Positions 34,494 to 43,739 of a DNA stretch of 64,000 nt are shown here, in pieces. Position 1 is the first letter of the stretch, and the number at the start of each line of letters is the position of its first letter. This stretch comes from Thalassospira lohafexi (GTDB lineage Bacteria; Pseudomonadota; Alphaproteobacteria; Rhodospirillales; Thalassospiraceae), in the NCBI RefSeq assembly GCF_002844275.1, contig NZ_NXGX01000001.1, positions 558,001-622,000 on the forward strand, written 5' to 3'. The notes beneath the pieces are model-generated. The model saw only the letters and a program-made list of their open reading frames with translations, was not told the origin of the DNA and ran no database searches. Position numbers and translations under genes: made by a program.

Positions 34494-36488
34494 ATGTCTT
34501 TATTGTCACGCATGAAGCTGGTGTATCAGATCTCGCTTCTGAGTATCGTCGCGTTGGTCATCTTTGCAATTGTAGGTATTACGCAATTCATCGCCGATCA
34601 GCAACGCCAGTCCGCACAGCTTATCGCCAAGGCGGCGACAGCCGATCTGTCGATTGTCGATAATACCTCGCGTGCATTTCTGAATGCCCGGCGCCACGAA
34701 AAGGACTTTGTCCTGCGCCGCGACGAGCAATATATCGCCGCCCATGATCAGTCATCTGCGAATGTGCGCGCCGGGCTTGAGAAGCTTGCCGCGCGCGAAG
34801 AACTTGGTGATCTTCTGGGCGAGGTGGACCAAGCCCGCGCGGCCTTTGAGCAATATGTCGCAGAATTTGCCAATGTTGTCGCCCTGCAGCGTCAGATCGG
34901 TCTGGACGGCAGTAGCGGTTTGCTGGGCGAAATGCGCAGTGCCGCATCCGAGGTCGAAGGTGCCTTGGCCGATGTTGCAAAGTTTGAAGCGATGCTGGGC
35001 TTAAGCGACAGCAAGGATTTGTCGATTGAGCTGTTGCAAATGCGCGGCAACGAGAAAGACTTTCTGGCCAATATGGACCCTGTGCATATCGAAAATGTCG
35101 AGGGCCTTGCCAAGAAATTTGAAGCATCCCTTAAAAAGGCCGGCAGCATTCAGGACGATAAGAAAGCCCAGCTTGCAAAGCTGATGGCATCTTATGTTTC
35201 CAATTTCAAAACCCTTGCCGATGCGACGCTGGCGCGTGAGGAATCGCTTGGTCGGCTCAGCACCTATTACGCGGCTGTCGAACCCATTCTTGAAACGCTC
35301 AGTACAGAAATCGGATCGGTCGCAGCAGACATGCAGGCGCGTTCCGAAAACATCGCGCGAACCGGTGTGATGGTGAGCTTTGGCATCTTTATTGCCGGGA
35401 CGCTGGTGCTGATTGTCATGTCGTTCATTTTGGCGCGCGCGATTGTCAGTGCGATTACCGGGCTGACATCAAAAATGACCCGTTTGGCCAACAGCGACTT
35501 CGACCTGCAACTCGGCGAAGCCGACCGTAAGGATGAAATCGGCGAGATGGGCCGTGCGGTTGTTGTGTTTCGTGAAAACGGGCTGGAGCGGCAAAAACTT
35601 GAAGCCCGTCAAAAGGAAATTGACGAACAGCAACGCCAGCGCATCGAAACGCAGGAAAAACACATTCGCGAGTTTGACAATGATGTGGTCGCGATGATGA
35701 GCGAAGTGGGCACTGCGGTCGAGCAGCTTCATTCCGTGTCAGAAGTCCTGAGGCGCAGTGCGACAACGGCGGATGAGCAATCAACAACCGTGTCGGCCGG
35801 AACCGAAGAAGCATCGTCAAATGTGCAACTTGTCGCAACGGCGGCAACAGAACTTTCCGCATCCATTCATGAAATTGCCGGACAGGTCAGCGACACGTCG
35901 CAAATGGCCATTTCGGCCAGTGAGCGGGCGCAAACCACCAATGAAGATATTCAGGGGTTGAATACGGCGGCTGTGCGCATTGGCGAAGTCATTGGAATGA
36001 TCAATGACATTGCCGGGCAAACGAACCTGCTTGCGCTTAATGCCACGATCGAAGCGGCGCGCGCAGGCGAGGCAGGCAAGGGGTTTGCCGTCGTCGCAAG
36101 TGAAGTCAAGAACCTTGCCAATCAGACCGCAAAGGCGACCGAGGATATCACCGCGCAAATCGGCGATATTCAGCGCGCAACCGGGTCGGCAGTTGAGGCG
36201 ATTGATGAAATTGTTCGTATGATTTCTGATATCAGCGAACGCGCGTCTTCTGTCGCCGCGGCAGTCGAGCAACAAACCGTCGCCACCAGCGAGATATCGC
36301 AAAATGTCGAACAGGCGGCATCGGCAACGCGCGAGATTTCATCGGCCATGCAGGGCGTATCGTCCGCCGTTGCAGATACCACAGAGGCAGCACAGGATGT
36401 GCGCGGGTCTGCTGATAATCTTGGCAAGCAAAGCGACGGCTTGAGTGCGCGTATTGATCAGTTCCTTGAACGAATGCGCGCAGGCTAG
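34494..36488 (+). CDS. Methyl-accepting chemotaxis protein with HBM-type sensor
   Basis: Inner-membrane chemoreceptor of 664 residues. An N-terminal helix (about 10-30) and a second (about 295-320) bound a periplasmic all-helical sensor whose twin (R/N)xEKDF motifs ([16 protein letters not shown] and [16 protein letters not shown]) are the mark of HBM bimodular domains, which in known cases bind TCA intermediates or other small acids. Then HAMP and the signalling domain with hairpin tip [20 protein letters not shown]. There is no CheR/CheB pentapeptide tether at the C-terminus (ends FLERMRAG). Terminator at 36543. Confidence 0.95.
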   Translation: MSLLSRMKLVYQISLLSIVALVIFAIVGITQFIADQQRQSAQLIAKAATADLSIVDNTSRAFLNARRHEKDFVLRRDEQYIAAHDQSSANVRAGLEKLAAREELGDLLGEVDQARAAFEQYVAEFANVVALQRQIGLDGSSGLLGEMRSAASEVEGALADVAKFEAMLGLSDSKDLSIELLQMRGNEKDFLANMDPVHIENVEGLAKKFEASLKKAGSIQDDKKAQLAKLMASYVSNFKTLADATLAREESLGRLSTYYAAVEPILETLSTEIGSVAADMQARSENIARTGVMVSFGIFIAGTLVLIVMSFILARAIVSAITGLTSKMTRLANSDFDLQLGEADRKDEIGEMGRAVVVFRENGLERQKLEARQKEIDEQQRQRIETQEKHIREFDNDVVAMMSEVGTAVEQLHSVSEVLRRSATTADEQSTTVSAGTEEASSNVQLVATAATELSASIHEIAGQVSDTSQMAISASERAQTTNEDIQGLNTAAVRIGEVIGMINDIAGQTNLLALNATIEAARAGEAGKGFAVVASEVKNLANQTAKATEDITAQIGDIQRATGSAVEAIDEIVRMISDISERASSVAAAVEQQTVATSEISQNVEQAASATREISSAMQGVSSAVADTTEAAQDVRGSADNLGKQSDGLSARIDQFLERMRAG

Positions 36489-36542
36489 GCCCTGATGCGC
36501 GGTCCTGACGCCAAACGTTAAATGGCAGGGAATGCTGTTGGA

Positions 36543-36578
36543 AAAAGAAGTCCGATTTGATGTCGGGCTTCTTTTTTT
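36543..36578 (+). terminator. Rho-independent terminator after the first chemoreceptor gene
   Basis: AGAAGTCCGA pairs with TCGGGCTTCT around a short loop and is followed by seven T residues. Confidence 0.85.
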
Positions 36579-36787
36579 GTGCGGACAGATACGGTCTTGC
36601 CCGCAACTGCAGCATTCTGGTTGCGGCGGTGTTGCGCGACGAGAGTGCCTTTTGCGCACGGAGTGTCAAAAAAAATCAATATTTTTCGCGTAATTTGATT
36701 TCAGAGAACTCATATACCCCCTTATGAGGCAAATGTGCTGCGATGGTGCGGTGCAAAACGAAACCGGATATGACGGTCGGGGGCGAC

Positions 36788-38752
36788 ATGAAATTTCTAT
36801 CACGCATGCGGTTAATCTATCAGATTTCACTTATTGGCGTTTCGGCTTTGACGATTTTCGTGATCGTTGGGGGTGTTCTTTTTGTCGCGGATGCGCAGCG
36901 ACAATCGGCGGAAAATTCTGCTGATAGTGCACTTCAGGATCGTTTGCTGGTTGATGATATCGCCAAAGAATTCCTCAATGCCCGGCGTCGGGAAAAGGAT
37001 TTCCTGCTGCGGCTTGATGAAAAATACGTCACAGATCACGCAGAGACGGTTGCAGCCGTTCATGACGGGTTGGAGAAGCTTTCAACCAACCCCAAACTGG
37101 CACCGTTTGAGGCCGAAATTGGCGCAATCCTGACGTCATTTGATGCCTATGCCAATAAGTTCAGCAAAATCGTCAATCTGCAGCGCGATATCGGCTTGAC
37201 CGAAGAGGGTGGCCTTCTGGGCAGTCTTCGGTCATCGGTGCACGACGTTGAAGAAGCACTGGACACCTATAACGCCGACAAGCTGACCGTCATCATGTTG
37301 ATGATGCGCCGCCATGAGAAGGATTTCCTGGCCCGCGTTGATCCGAAATATGTTGATCGCATTGATGCCCGACTGGCCGAGTTCGGCCCGGCATTGGCAG
37401 CAACAAACAGCATTCCCGACGATGAAAAGAAAAAGATCACGGGGCTGATGTCATCATACGTTACGGATTTTAAGGCGCTGGCGGAAAAGATCCTGATGCG
37501 TGAGCAGGAGCTTGGTTTGCTGAGCGATTATTACGCACAGGCAGAACCGGTTCTTGAGCAGTTGAGCATCGACATTACGGCGATAAATGAAATGTTGACC
37601 GCCCAAGCAAACGATATCGCTAAACGCAGTTTGATGGTCACCGTCATTATGTTTGTCGTCGGTGCGATTGCACTGATTTCGATGTCATGGCTTCTTGCGC
37701 GCGCAATTGCCGGTGCGATTGGCGGCCTTACCAGTAAAATGGCGCGGCTCGCGGAAAACGACTTTGACGTTGATGTGAACGAGGTGCAGCGCGCCGATGA
37801 AATTGGCTCCATGGGGCGTGCTGTTCTGGTTTTCCGAGAGAACGGGATAGAGCGCAAAAAGCTTGAAGCCATTCAGGCCGAGGCAGATAAAAAACGCCGC
37901 ATCCGGATGGAGACGCAGGAAAAATACATCCGTGAATTTGATGAAGCGGTGGTGTCAGTGATGGCCGAAGTCGGTGTTGCAGTTCAACAGTTGCATTCGG
38001 CATCAAACGTCCTGCGCAGCAGTGCGGATGTGGCGGCAACCCAGTCAATGGCGGTGTCGTCAGGTACCGAAGAAGCATCATCGAATGTGCAATTGGTGGC
38101 AACGGCGGCAACCGAATTGTCAGCCTCGATCAACGAGATTTCCAGTCAGGTGACGGAAACCTCCAACATGGCGCAATCGGCAACTGAACGGGCGCGCAGT
38201 ACCAATGAAAACATTCAGGGGTTAAATGATGCCGCGCTTAAGATTGGCGAGGTCATTGGCCTGATCAGTGACATTGCCGGTCAAACCAACCTTCTGGCCC
38301 TGAACGCCACCATTGAGGCGGCGCGTGCTGGGGACGCCGGGAAGGGATTTGCGGTCGTGGCAAGCGAGGTCAAAAACCTTGCCAATCAAACCGGCAAGGC
38401 CACCGAAGACATCACAAACCAAATCAACGGCATTCAACAGGCAACCAGTCTTGCGGTCGATGCCATTGATGAAATCGTGCGGATGATTTCCGACATCAGC
38501 GAGCGGGCCGCAGCCGTTGCAGCCGCCGTCGAAGAACAAACCGTTGCGACCGGCGAAATTTCACAGAATGTCGAACAGGCGGCAGCCGGGACAGAGGAAA
38601 TATCGGCGGCAATGCAGGGGGTTTCGGGGGCGGTTGCCGATACCAATGTTGCGGCAAACGATGTGCATGGATCGGCCACCAATCTGGGCACTCAAAGCGA
38701 GAGCCTGCGGGGACAAATTGACGGGTTCCTGGAACGTATGCGATCACTTTAA
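36788..38752 (+). CDS. Methyl-accepting chemotaxis protein with HBM-type sensor (paralogue)
   Basis: 654 residues, same architecture as the preceding gene: membrane helix, HBM sensor with [16 protein letters not shown] and [16 protein letters not shown], membrane helix, HAMP, signalling domain with the same [20 protein letters not shown] tip; no C-terminal pentapeptide. The signalling halves are nearly identical in sequence, while the sensors diverge, indicating tandem duplication with specialised ligand binding. Start at 36788 ([15 protein letters not shown]) aligns with the start of the first receptor and has a GGGGG site; the frame from 36743 adds 15 residues. Confidence 0.95.
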   Translation: MKFLSRMRLIYQISLIGVSALTIFVIVGGVLFVADAQRQSAENSADSALQDRLLVDDIAKEFLNARRREKDFLLRLDEKYVTDHAETVAAVHDGLEKLSTNPKLAPFEAEIGAILTSFDAYANKFSKIVNLQRDIGLTEEGGLLGSLRSSVHDVEEALDTYNADKLTVIMLMMRRHEKDFLARVDPKYVDRIDARLAEFGPALAATNSIPDDEKKKITGLMSSYVTDFKALAEKILMREQELGLLSDYYAQAEPVLEQLSIDITAINEMLTAQANDIAKRSLMVTVIMFVVGAIALISMSWLLARAIAGAIGGLTSKMARLAENDFDVDVNEVQRADEIGSMGRAVLVFRENGIERKKLEAIQAEADKKRRIRMETQEKYIREFDEAVVSVMAEVGVAVQQLHSASNVLRSSADVAATQSMAVSSGTEEASSNVQLVATAATELSASINEISSQVTETSNMAQSATERARSTNENIQGLNDAALKIGEVIGLISDIAGQTNLLALNATIEAARAGDAGKGFAVVASEVKNLANQTGKATEDITNQINGIQQATSLAVDAIDEIVRMISDISERAAAVAAAVEEQTVATGEISQNVEQAAAGTEEISAAMQGVSGAVADTNVAANDVHGSATNLGTQSESLRGQIDGFLERMRSL

Positions 38753-38888
38753 CGATGAATTGTCGATAATAGATGGCGGCTGGGCTTTACCTTGCCGCCA
38801 TTTTCACGATAAAATCACGACAATATCACGAGATATAAGTGTCAAATCACCCGCGAAACACCTGCGCGTGAGAAAAGGGGAACGTCGT

Positions 38889-39398
38889 ATGACTGATAAA
38901 CCACGCATTGTTTCATCATCGCATCTGGTGTCAGAGCGTGCTGCTGAACTTTCCGAACTTGAGTTTGCCCTGATCCTGTCGGGCAATGCGTTTGATCGCT
39001 GGATGGTGCGCTGCATGCGTGCGGCTGGCATGCCTGATCTGTCGGTTCTCGATATTCTGGTTCTGCATAATGTCAATTCACGCGAACGCGAAAAAAGCCT
39101 GTCGGAGGTTTGCTTTGTGCTCAATGTCGAAGACAGCCATCTGGTGAATTACGCCTTGAAGAAATTGCGCAAGCTTGGCCTTGTTGAAGGCAACAAGCGT
39201 GGCAAGGAAGTGCATTACGGCACGACACCCGATGGCCGTGCGATGTGCGAGAAATACCGTGAAGTGCGCGAAGCCTGCCTTGTCGAAACGTTCCAGCGTC
39301 TTGGCGTAAACAGTCAGGAAGTTGGCGATGTTGCCAAGACGCTGCGTGCGATTTCCGGTGTTTATGATCAGGCGTCGCGTGCGGCAAGTGCGATGTAA
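38889..39398 (+). CDS. MarR-like winged-helix transcriptional regulator
   Basis: 169 residues. A winged helix-turn-helix is visible in SLSEVCFVLNVEDSHLVNYA followed by LKKLRKLGLVEGNKRGKEVH and a beta wing (YGTTPDGRAMCEKY). AAAAGGGGAA lies about 8 bases before the ATG at 38889. A longer frame from 38517 runs inside the chemoreceptor gene out of frame and is rejected. The regulon is unknown; the next gene is a convergent SDR. Confidence 0.87.
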   Translation: MTDKPRIVSSSHLVSERAAELSELEFALILSGNAFDRWMVRCMRAAGMPDLSVLDILVLHNVNSREREKSLSEVCFVLNVEDSHLVNYALKKLRKLGLVEGNKRGKEVHYGTTPDGRAMCEKYREVREACLVETFQRLGVNSQEVGDVAKTLRAISGVYDQASRAASAM

Positions 39399-39429
39399 AT
39401 CAGGCCTGCGTGATTTGGCCCGTATGATT

Positions 39430-39474
39430 TAGGGTCAGGAGCCATTGAAACCAAATTAATGGGTCCTGAACCTA
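39430..39474. terminator. Stem-loop between convergent marR-like and SDR genes
   Basis: TAGGGTCAGGA (39430-39440) pairs with TCCTGAACCTA (39464-39474), 10 of 11 positions; the second arm overlaps the SDR stop codon. T-tracts are weak. The sequence family GGTCAGGACC also occurs at 31474-31487. Confidence 0.5.
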
Positions 39475-40221
39475 GGGCTGAGGCAGCAGCGTTCGATTGT
39501 AGGTTGGTGACATCACGATCTCGTTAAAGCAGACCCGCATGGGAGCTGCGACCACGTAGGATACCATTTCGGCCAGATCGTCGGGCTTTAACATGAGAGA
39601 GAGTTCTTCATCGGTGACGGGCACCGGACGTTGTTTCAGGATCGGTGTGGCAACTTCCCCCGGACTGATGCAGCAGCAGCGGATGTTATTGTGCATTTCT
39701 TCCTGATTTATGCTGTGGGAGAGGTCGATAACGCCACGTTTGGACGCGATATAGGCCGGGCCGGCGGCAGGGAATTCGTGGCGCGCCGACCAGGAAGAAA
39801 TATTGATGATCAGCCCGTCTTTTTGCGCGCGCATGACGGGCAAAGTTGCGCAAACCGTGTTTGCCACGCCATTGAGATTGACGGCTACGATACGATGCCA
39901 GTCGCCAATATCGAGGTCGCGCCAGTGTCGTTTGGGACTGTTCATCCCGGCACAATTGATCAGGACATTGATTTTGCCCATGGACGCCTGAATGTTGCGC
40001 GCAGCATCCGCGACCTGATCGCTGTTGCTGATATCAAGCGGGTGGATTTCGACCTTTCCGCCATCTGACTTGATCGCGGTTGCGACCTTGAGAAGTGTTT
40101 CTTCGCGCCGTGCAGACAGGGCGACCTGTGCACCCGCCGCGGCAAGCGACTTTGCGATTGCTTCGCCGATACCGCTGCCAGCACCTGTAATCCAGACAGA
40201 TTTCCCTGAAAGATTCTGCAT
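39472..40221 (-). CDS. SDR-family NAD(P)-dependent oxidoreductase
   Basis: 249 residues, classical short-chain dehydrogenase: nucleotide motif VWITGAGSGIGEAIAKSLAA, NAG-like INCAGMNSP, catalytic Ser in INISSWSARHE and the YIASKRG Tyr-Lys pair. It diverges from the TRAP transporter genes and may act on the same substrate or its product. The C-terminal half (LMLKPDDLAEMVSYVVAAP) is typical of cytoplasmic SDRs of the YdfG-like kind. Substrate not known. Confidence 0.92.
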   Translation of the reverse strand: MQNLSGKSVWITGAGSGIGEAIAKSLAAAGAQVALSARREETLLKVATAIKSDGGKVEIHPLDISNSDQVADAARNIQASMGKINVLINCAGMNSPKRHWRDLDIGDWHRIVAVNLNGVANTVCATLPVMRAQKDGLIINISSWSARHEFPAAGPAYIASKRGVIDLSHSINQEEMHNNIRCCCISPGEVATPILKQRPVPVTDEELSLMLKPDDLAEMVSYVVAAPMRVCFNEIVMSPTYNRTLLPQP

Positions 40222-40370
40222 CCGATTTTTCCTTTTTGGTGATTGGTCTGGATTCTACCATATGGCAATAAATCCAGAAATATCAGATTGATGGAAGATT
40301 TAAGCAGGATGAAGCGGGCAAAATGTCCTGCGTAGTTTCCCGGTTTGTGCATGGCTGTTATGAATCTACA

Positions 40371-40452
40371 TTGACAATTTGTCAGTAAAATGTGATTAAT
40401 GTGTCGGGAGGATGCTTCGGAGTCTCGATACGCGCGATTCTGTATCGACTCC
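40371..40452 (+). promoter_or_regulatory. dctP promoter, overlapping palindrome and leader hairpin
   Basis: TTGACA (40371-40376) is followed at 17-18 bases by GATTAAT (40394-40400). The palindrome TGACA-att-TGTCA (40372-40384) overlaps the -35 box, as expected for a repressor. In the leader, GGAGTCTCGATAC (40419-40431) pairs with GTATCGACTCC (40442-40452) with a 2-base bulge. A GGGAGA ribosome site follows before the ATG at 40477. Confidence 0.55.
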
Positions 40453-40476
40453 CAGTCACACAGGGAGACTTGAACA

Positions 40477-41451
40477 ATGCTTAAAAAGGCACTTTCGACT
40501 GTCGCAATCGCGGCAATGACACTGTCCGCCGGTATGGCGGCTGCTGCTGAAAAATGGGATATGGCAACGCCGTATCCGGATGCGACTTTCCACACCCAGA
40601 ACATTATTGAATTTGCCAAAGACGTGAATGACGCGTCCGGTGGCGAGCTGACCATTACCGTTCATTCGGGCGGTTCGCTGTTTAAACATGCTGATATTAA
40701 ACGGTCGGTTCAGCGCGGTCTGATTCCAATCGGTGAGACGCTGATTTCGCTTCTGGCCAATGAAAACCCGATCTACACCGTTGATGCGATCCCGTTCCTG
40801 GCGACGTCTTATGACGATGCCAAGAAACTTTGGGAAGTATCGCGTTCGGGCATTGAAGCAGCCCTTGAAAAAGACGGTCTGAAAGTGCTGTATGCTGTTC
40901 CGTGGCCAGCACAGGGTCTTTATACCGCGAACCCGGTTGAAAAGGTCGAAGACCTCGAAGGTGTTAAATTCCGCGCTTATAACTCCACCACGTCCCAGCT
41001 TGCCGATCTGACCGGCATGGTTGCGACACAGGTTGAAGTGCCGGAAATCCCGACCGCCTTTGCCACCGGCATTGTTGAGGCAATGATCACATCCCCATCA
41101 ACCGGTGCCAATTCCAAGGCATGGGATTTTGTGTCGAACTTCTATGACGTTCAGGCATGGCTTCCCAAAAACATGGTTGTTGTGAATGCCAAGTCGTTTG
41201 ACGCCCTGCCGGAAGCCGCACAGAAAGCGGTTATGGATGCGGCAGCCAAAGCCGAGACCCGCGGCTGGGACATGAGCATGGCCGAAGCAGATGCCAAGAA
41301 GAAAATCCTGGCAGAAAACGGCATGAACGTTGCGGCACCGAGCGACGAGCTTAAAGCCGGCCTGTCCAAAGCAGGCGAAACCATGGTTGCCGATTGGCTT
41401 GAAGAAACCGGTGATGACGGCAAAGCCATCATCGACGCGTTCAAGAACTAA
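40477..41451 (+). CDS. dctP: TRAP transporter solute-binding protein DctP
   Basis: Periplasmic receptor of 324 residues with a signal peptide (cleavage near MAAAA-EK). The mature part begins EKWDMATPYPDATFHTQNII, typical for TRAP receptors, and has the conserved ligand-binding arginine in GVKFRAYNST, which binds a carboxylate. The partner permeases follow, separated by a 399-base structured gap. A 13-bp stem-loop right after its stop should stabilise its own mRNA relative to the permeases. Ligand probably an organic acid; 5-oxoproline is suggested by the downstream enzyme. Confidence 0.94.
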   Translation: MLKKALSTVAIAAMTLSAGMAAAAEKWDMATPYPDATFHTQNIIEFAKDVNDASGGELTITVHSGGSLFKHADIKRSVQRGLIPIGETLISLLANENPIYTVDAIPFLATSYDDAKKLWEVSRSGIEAALEKDGLKVLYAVPWPAQGLYTANPVEKVEDLEGVKFRAYNSTTSQLADLTGMVATQVEVPEIPTAFATGIVEAMITSPSTGANSKAWDFVSNFYDVQAWLPKNMVVVNAKSFDALPEAAQKAVMDAAAKAETRGWDMSMAEADAKKKILAENGMNVAAPSDELKAGLSKAGETMVADWLEETGDDGKAIIDAFKN

Positions 41452-41467
41452 GGTTCTTTAGCCTTTG

Positions 41468-41501
41468 CGGGACCGGGCAGCGAACCAACTGTCCGGTCCC
41501 G
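41468..41501 (+). promoter_or_regulatory. dctP 3' stem-loop (13-bp stem, no T-tract)
   Basis: CGGGACCGGGCAG (41468-41480) pairs with CTGTCCGGTCCCG (41489-41501) around an 8-base loop, with one G-T pair. Without a T-tract it is more like an mRNA-stabilising or attenuating stem, as is usual after binding-protein genes that need excess expression. Confidence 0.75.
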
Positions 41502-41633
41502 ACACGCCCCACATTTTAATGTTACTGTCCGTTTGGAATAATAGGCCACCATCGCGATAACCCGCGGGCGGAAAGGGGACTGCTGTGCGTAGATTATTAG
41601 AGCCTGACACATTTTATCTGCCCCATTTTGCCG

Positions 41634-41833
41634 GAGAGATCCCTCTGTCCGGCAAGGAAAGGGCCGCAGAGCGTAGCGGCGATACGGTCAAGGTGCTTGA
41701 CGCGGCGGGGCAGAGGGATCTCTCGGCCCGAAGGGTTTGCTTTTGGCGGCGTTTAGCTTCGTTACACCGTTTGACCGATGCGCCGCATCGCTCTGCACGC
41801 TGTGCCTTGCCAAACGGCACGCCAAAAACAAAC
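41634..41833 (+). repeat. Two hairpins with complementary loops (interleaved inverted repeats)
   Basis: Order of pairing segments: A1 GAGAGATCCCTCTG (41634-41647), A2 (41651-41695), A1' CAGAGGGATCTCTC (41711-41724), B GTTTGCTTTTGGCG (41735-41748), A2' (41765-41811), B' CGCCAAAAACAAAC (41820-41833). A1 pairs perfectly with A1' and encloses A2; B pairs with B' at 13 of 14 and encloses A2'. A2 and A2' are themselves complementary over about 45 bases in blocks (GGCAAGG, GCAGAGCG, GCGGCG, CGGTCAA, GGTG). The transcript can thus form either two hairpins, a kissing complex, or one long alternative duplex. It ends 17 bases before dctQ. Confidence 0.75.
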
Positions 41834-41850
41834 AAAATGGAGCAGATAAA

Positions 41851-42363
41851 ATGAGACAGGCTCTAAATTATTTATTCAAATTCAGTGCCGGGCTGGCAGC
41901 CTTTTTCCTGATTGCCATCGCCCTTTTGATTTTGGCCCAGTCGATTGGCCGTGTGCTTGGCATTGCTGTGCATGATGCCAATGAAATGGCCGGTTTTGCG
42001 CTTGCGGCGGGGACGTTTTTGGCGCTTGGCCCGGCATTCCGGGCCGGGACACACATCCGGGTTCAAATCGTGCTGTCGCACCTTAAGGGCGGGTTCCGTC
42101 GTGTGATGGAAACCATCACGCTGTGTGCGGCGTCCTTCCTTGGCGGGTATTTCGCATGGTGGGTGAGCGTTTTGGCCGAGGAAAGCTACTCATACGGCGA
42201 TACGTCGCCGGGGGTTCTGGCCTTTCCATTGTGGATACCGCAGGCCGCCATGGCCTTTGGGTTGATTGTTTTCACCATCGCAATGATCGAAGCACTGGTT
42301 GATACCGTGTGTGGTCGCGAACCGGCCTTCGCCCGTGGCGAAGCCGTTGAGCTGAACGAGTAG
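41851..42363 (+). CDS. dctQ: TRAP transporter small permease DctQ
   Basis: 170 residues, four membrane helices (first FSAGLAAFFLIAIALLILAQ), with the family pattern HDANEMAGFALAAGTFLALG. ATG at 41851 has GGAG 9 bases upstream and starts just before the first helix. dctM follows after 9 bases. The small permease pairs with DctM to form the transport complex. Confidence 0.92.
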   Translation: MRQALNYLFKFSAGLAAFFLIAIALLILAQSIGRVLGIAVHDANEMAGFALAAGTFLALGPAFRAGTHIRVQIVLSHLKGGFRRVMETITLCAASFLGGYFAWWVSVLAEESYSYGDTSPGVLAFPLWIPQAAMAFGLIVFTIAMIEALVDTVCGREPAFARGEAVELNE

Positions 42364-42372
42364 GGCACGGTC

Positions 42373-43674
42373 ATGGATGTACTTCAAATTGGCCTGATCC
42401 TGATGGGGCTGTTGTTCCTGTTCCTTGGGGCCGGGCTTTGGGTGGCATTGTCGCTGTTTGCGATTGGTGTGTTTGCCCTGGACTTCTTTACCAGCGCACA
42501 GACCGGTCCGATCATCGCGACAACCGCGTGGTCCAGTCTTGCGACGTGGTCGTTGGCACCCTTGCCATTGTTTATCTGGATGGGTGAAATCCTTTTTCGG
42601 TCGCGGCTTTCCGAGGACATGTTTACCGGGTTGGCCCCGTGGTTGAACAAGCTTCCGGGGCGGCTGTTGCATGTCAATATTCTGGGGTGCGGTATCTTTG
42701 CCGCCGTGTCGGGGTCATCGGCAGCAACCGCGGCAACCATTGGCCGCATGTCGATCCCGGAATTGCGCAAACAGGGGTATCCCGACAAACTGATCCTTGG
42801 CACGCTTGCCGGGTCGGGCACGCTGGGGCTTTTGATCCCGCCATCGATCATTCTGATTGTCTATGGCGTGTCGGCGGAACTGTCGATTGCGCGCCTGTTT
42901 ATTGCCGGTGTTTTGCCCGGTGCGATGTTGATCATCCTGTTCATGAGCTTTGTCGGCATTTGGGCAACGGTCAATAAGGACAAGATGCCGGCCGCGGAAC
43001 CGAGCATTCCGTTTGCTGATAAAATCCGTGCATCGGGGCGGTTGATCCCGGTGATTACCCTGATTGCCGCGGTGATTGGATCGATTTACGGCGGAATTGC
43101 CACCCCGACCGAGGCGGCGGCCTTTGGTGTTGTCGGGGCGTTGATCCTTTCGGGGATTAGCGGATCCTTGACCCGTGAAAGCCTGATGGACGGGATTATG
43201 GGGGCCACGCGCACATCGTGCATGATCTGCTTTATCCTTGCCGGTGCGGCGGTTTTGACCGTGGCGATGGGCTTTACCGGTATTCCGCGTGAGCTTGCGG
43301 CATGGATCGCGCAGATGGATTTGTCGCCTTATGCGTTGCTCGCCGCACTGACCGTGTTCTTTATCGTGCTGGGCTGCTTCCTTGACGGGATTTCGGTGGT
43401 GGTTTTGACCACATCGGTGATCCTGCCGATGGTGCAGGCCGCAGGGATCGACCTTTTGTGGTTTGGCATCTATGTGGTGCTGGTGGTTGAAATGTCGCAG
43501 ATCACCCCGCCGGTTGGTTTCAACCTTTTTGTTTTGCAGGGGCTGACAGGCAAGAACCTGTTTGCCATTGCGCTGGCTGCTTTGCCGTTTTTCTTCCTGC
43601 TGTTGCTTGCCGTGGTGCTGATTACCGTTTTCCCGGAAATCGCCACCTGGTTGCCACAGCAAATGAACGGCTGA
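42373..43674 (+). CDS. dctM: TRAP transporter large permease DctM
   Basis: 433 residues and about twelve membrane helices; sodium-driven channel subunit. Motifs: ATAATIGRMSIPELRKQGYP, GTLAGSGTLGLLIPPSIILI, GIATPTEAAAFGVVGALIL and the C-terminal EMSQITPPVGFNLFVLQGLT, all typical of the DctM superfamily. Tight spacing to dctQ shows one transcript. Confidence 0.95.
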   Translation: MDVLQIGLILMGLLFLFLGAGLWVALSLFAIGVFALDFFTSAQTGPIIATTAWSSLATWSLAPLPLFIWMGEILFRSRLSEDMFTGLAPWLNKLPGRLLHVNILGCGIFAAVSGSSAATAATIGRMSIPELRKQGYPDKLILGTLAGSGTLGLLIPPSIILIVYGVSAELSIARLFIAGVLPGAMLIILFMSFVGIWATVNKDKMPAAEPSIPFADKIRASGRLIPVITLIAAVIGSIYGGIATPTEAAAFGVVGALILSGISGSLTRESLMDGIMGATRTSCMICFILAGAAVLTVAMGFTGIPRELAAWIAQMDLSPYALLAALTVFFIVLGCFLDGISVVVLTTSVILPMVQAAGIDLLWFGIYVVLVVEMSQITPPVGFNLFVLQGLTGKNLFAIALAALPFFFLLLLAVVLITVFPEIATWLPQQMNG

Positions 43675-43739
43675 CCGGTTTGAATATCTGATCTTTCGTA
43701 TCGAATTTTTTGACTACAGATGCCCAAGGAGACAGCATC

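Larger units (their letters stand above)
41452..41850 (+). other. 399-bp structured gap between dctP and dctQ
   Basis: It holds the dctP 3' stem-loop (41468-41501) and the interleaved inverted repeats (41634-41833). A frame from 41737 runs into dctQ but covers the repeats and is not credible as an N-terminus. Confidence 0.75.

Noticed and set aside
38517-38888. Longer start for the MarR-like gene, inside the chemoreceptor gene
   Set aside because: The extra 124 codons are out-of-frame chemoreceptor sequence; the ATG at 38889 has a strong ribosome site and matches the winged-helix start.
41737-41850. N-terminal extension of DctQ
   Set aside because: It reads across the inverted repeats, is cysteine-rich and unlike DctQ; ATG 41851 has a ribosome site and starts at the first helix.
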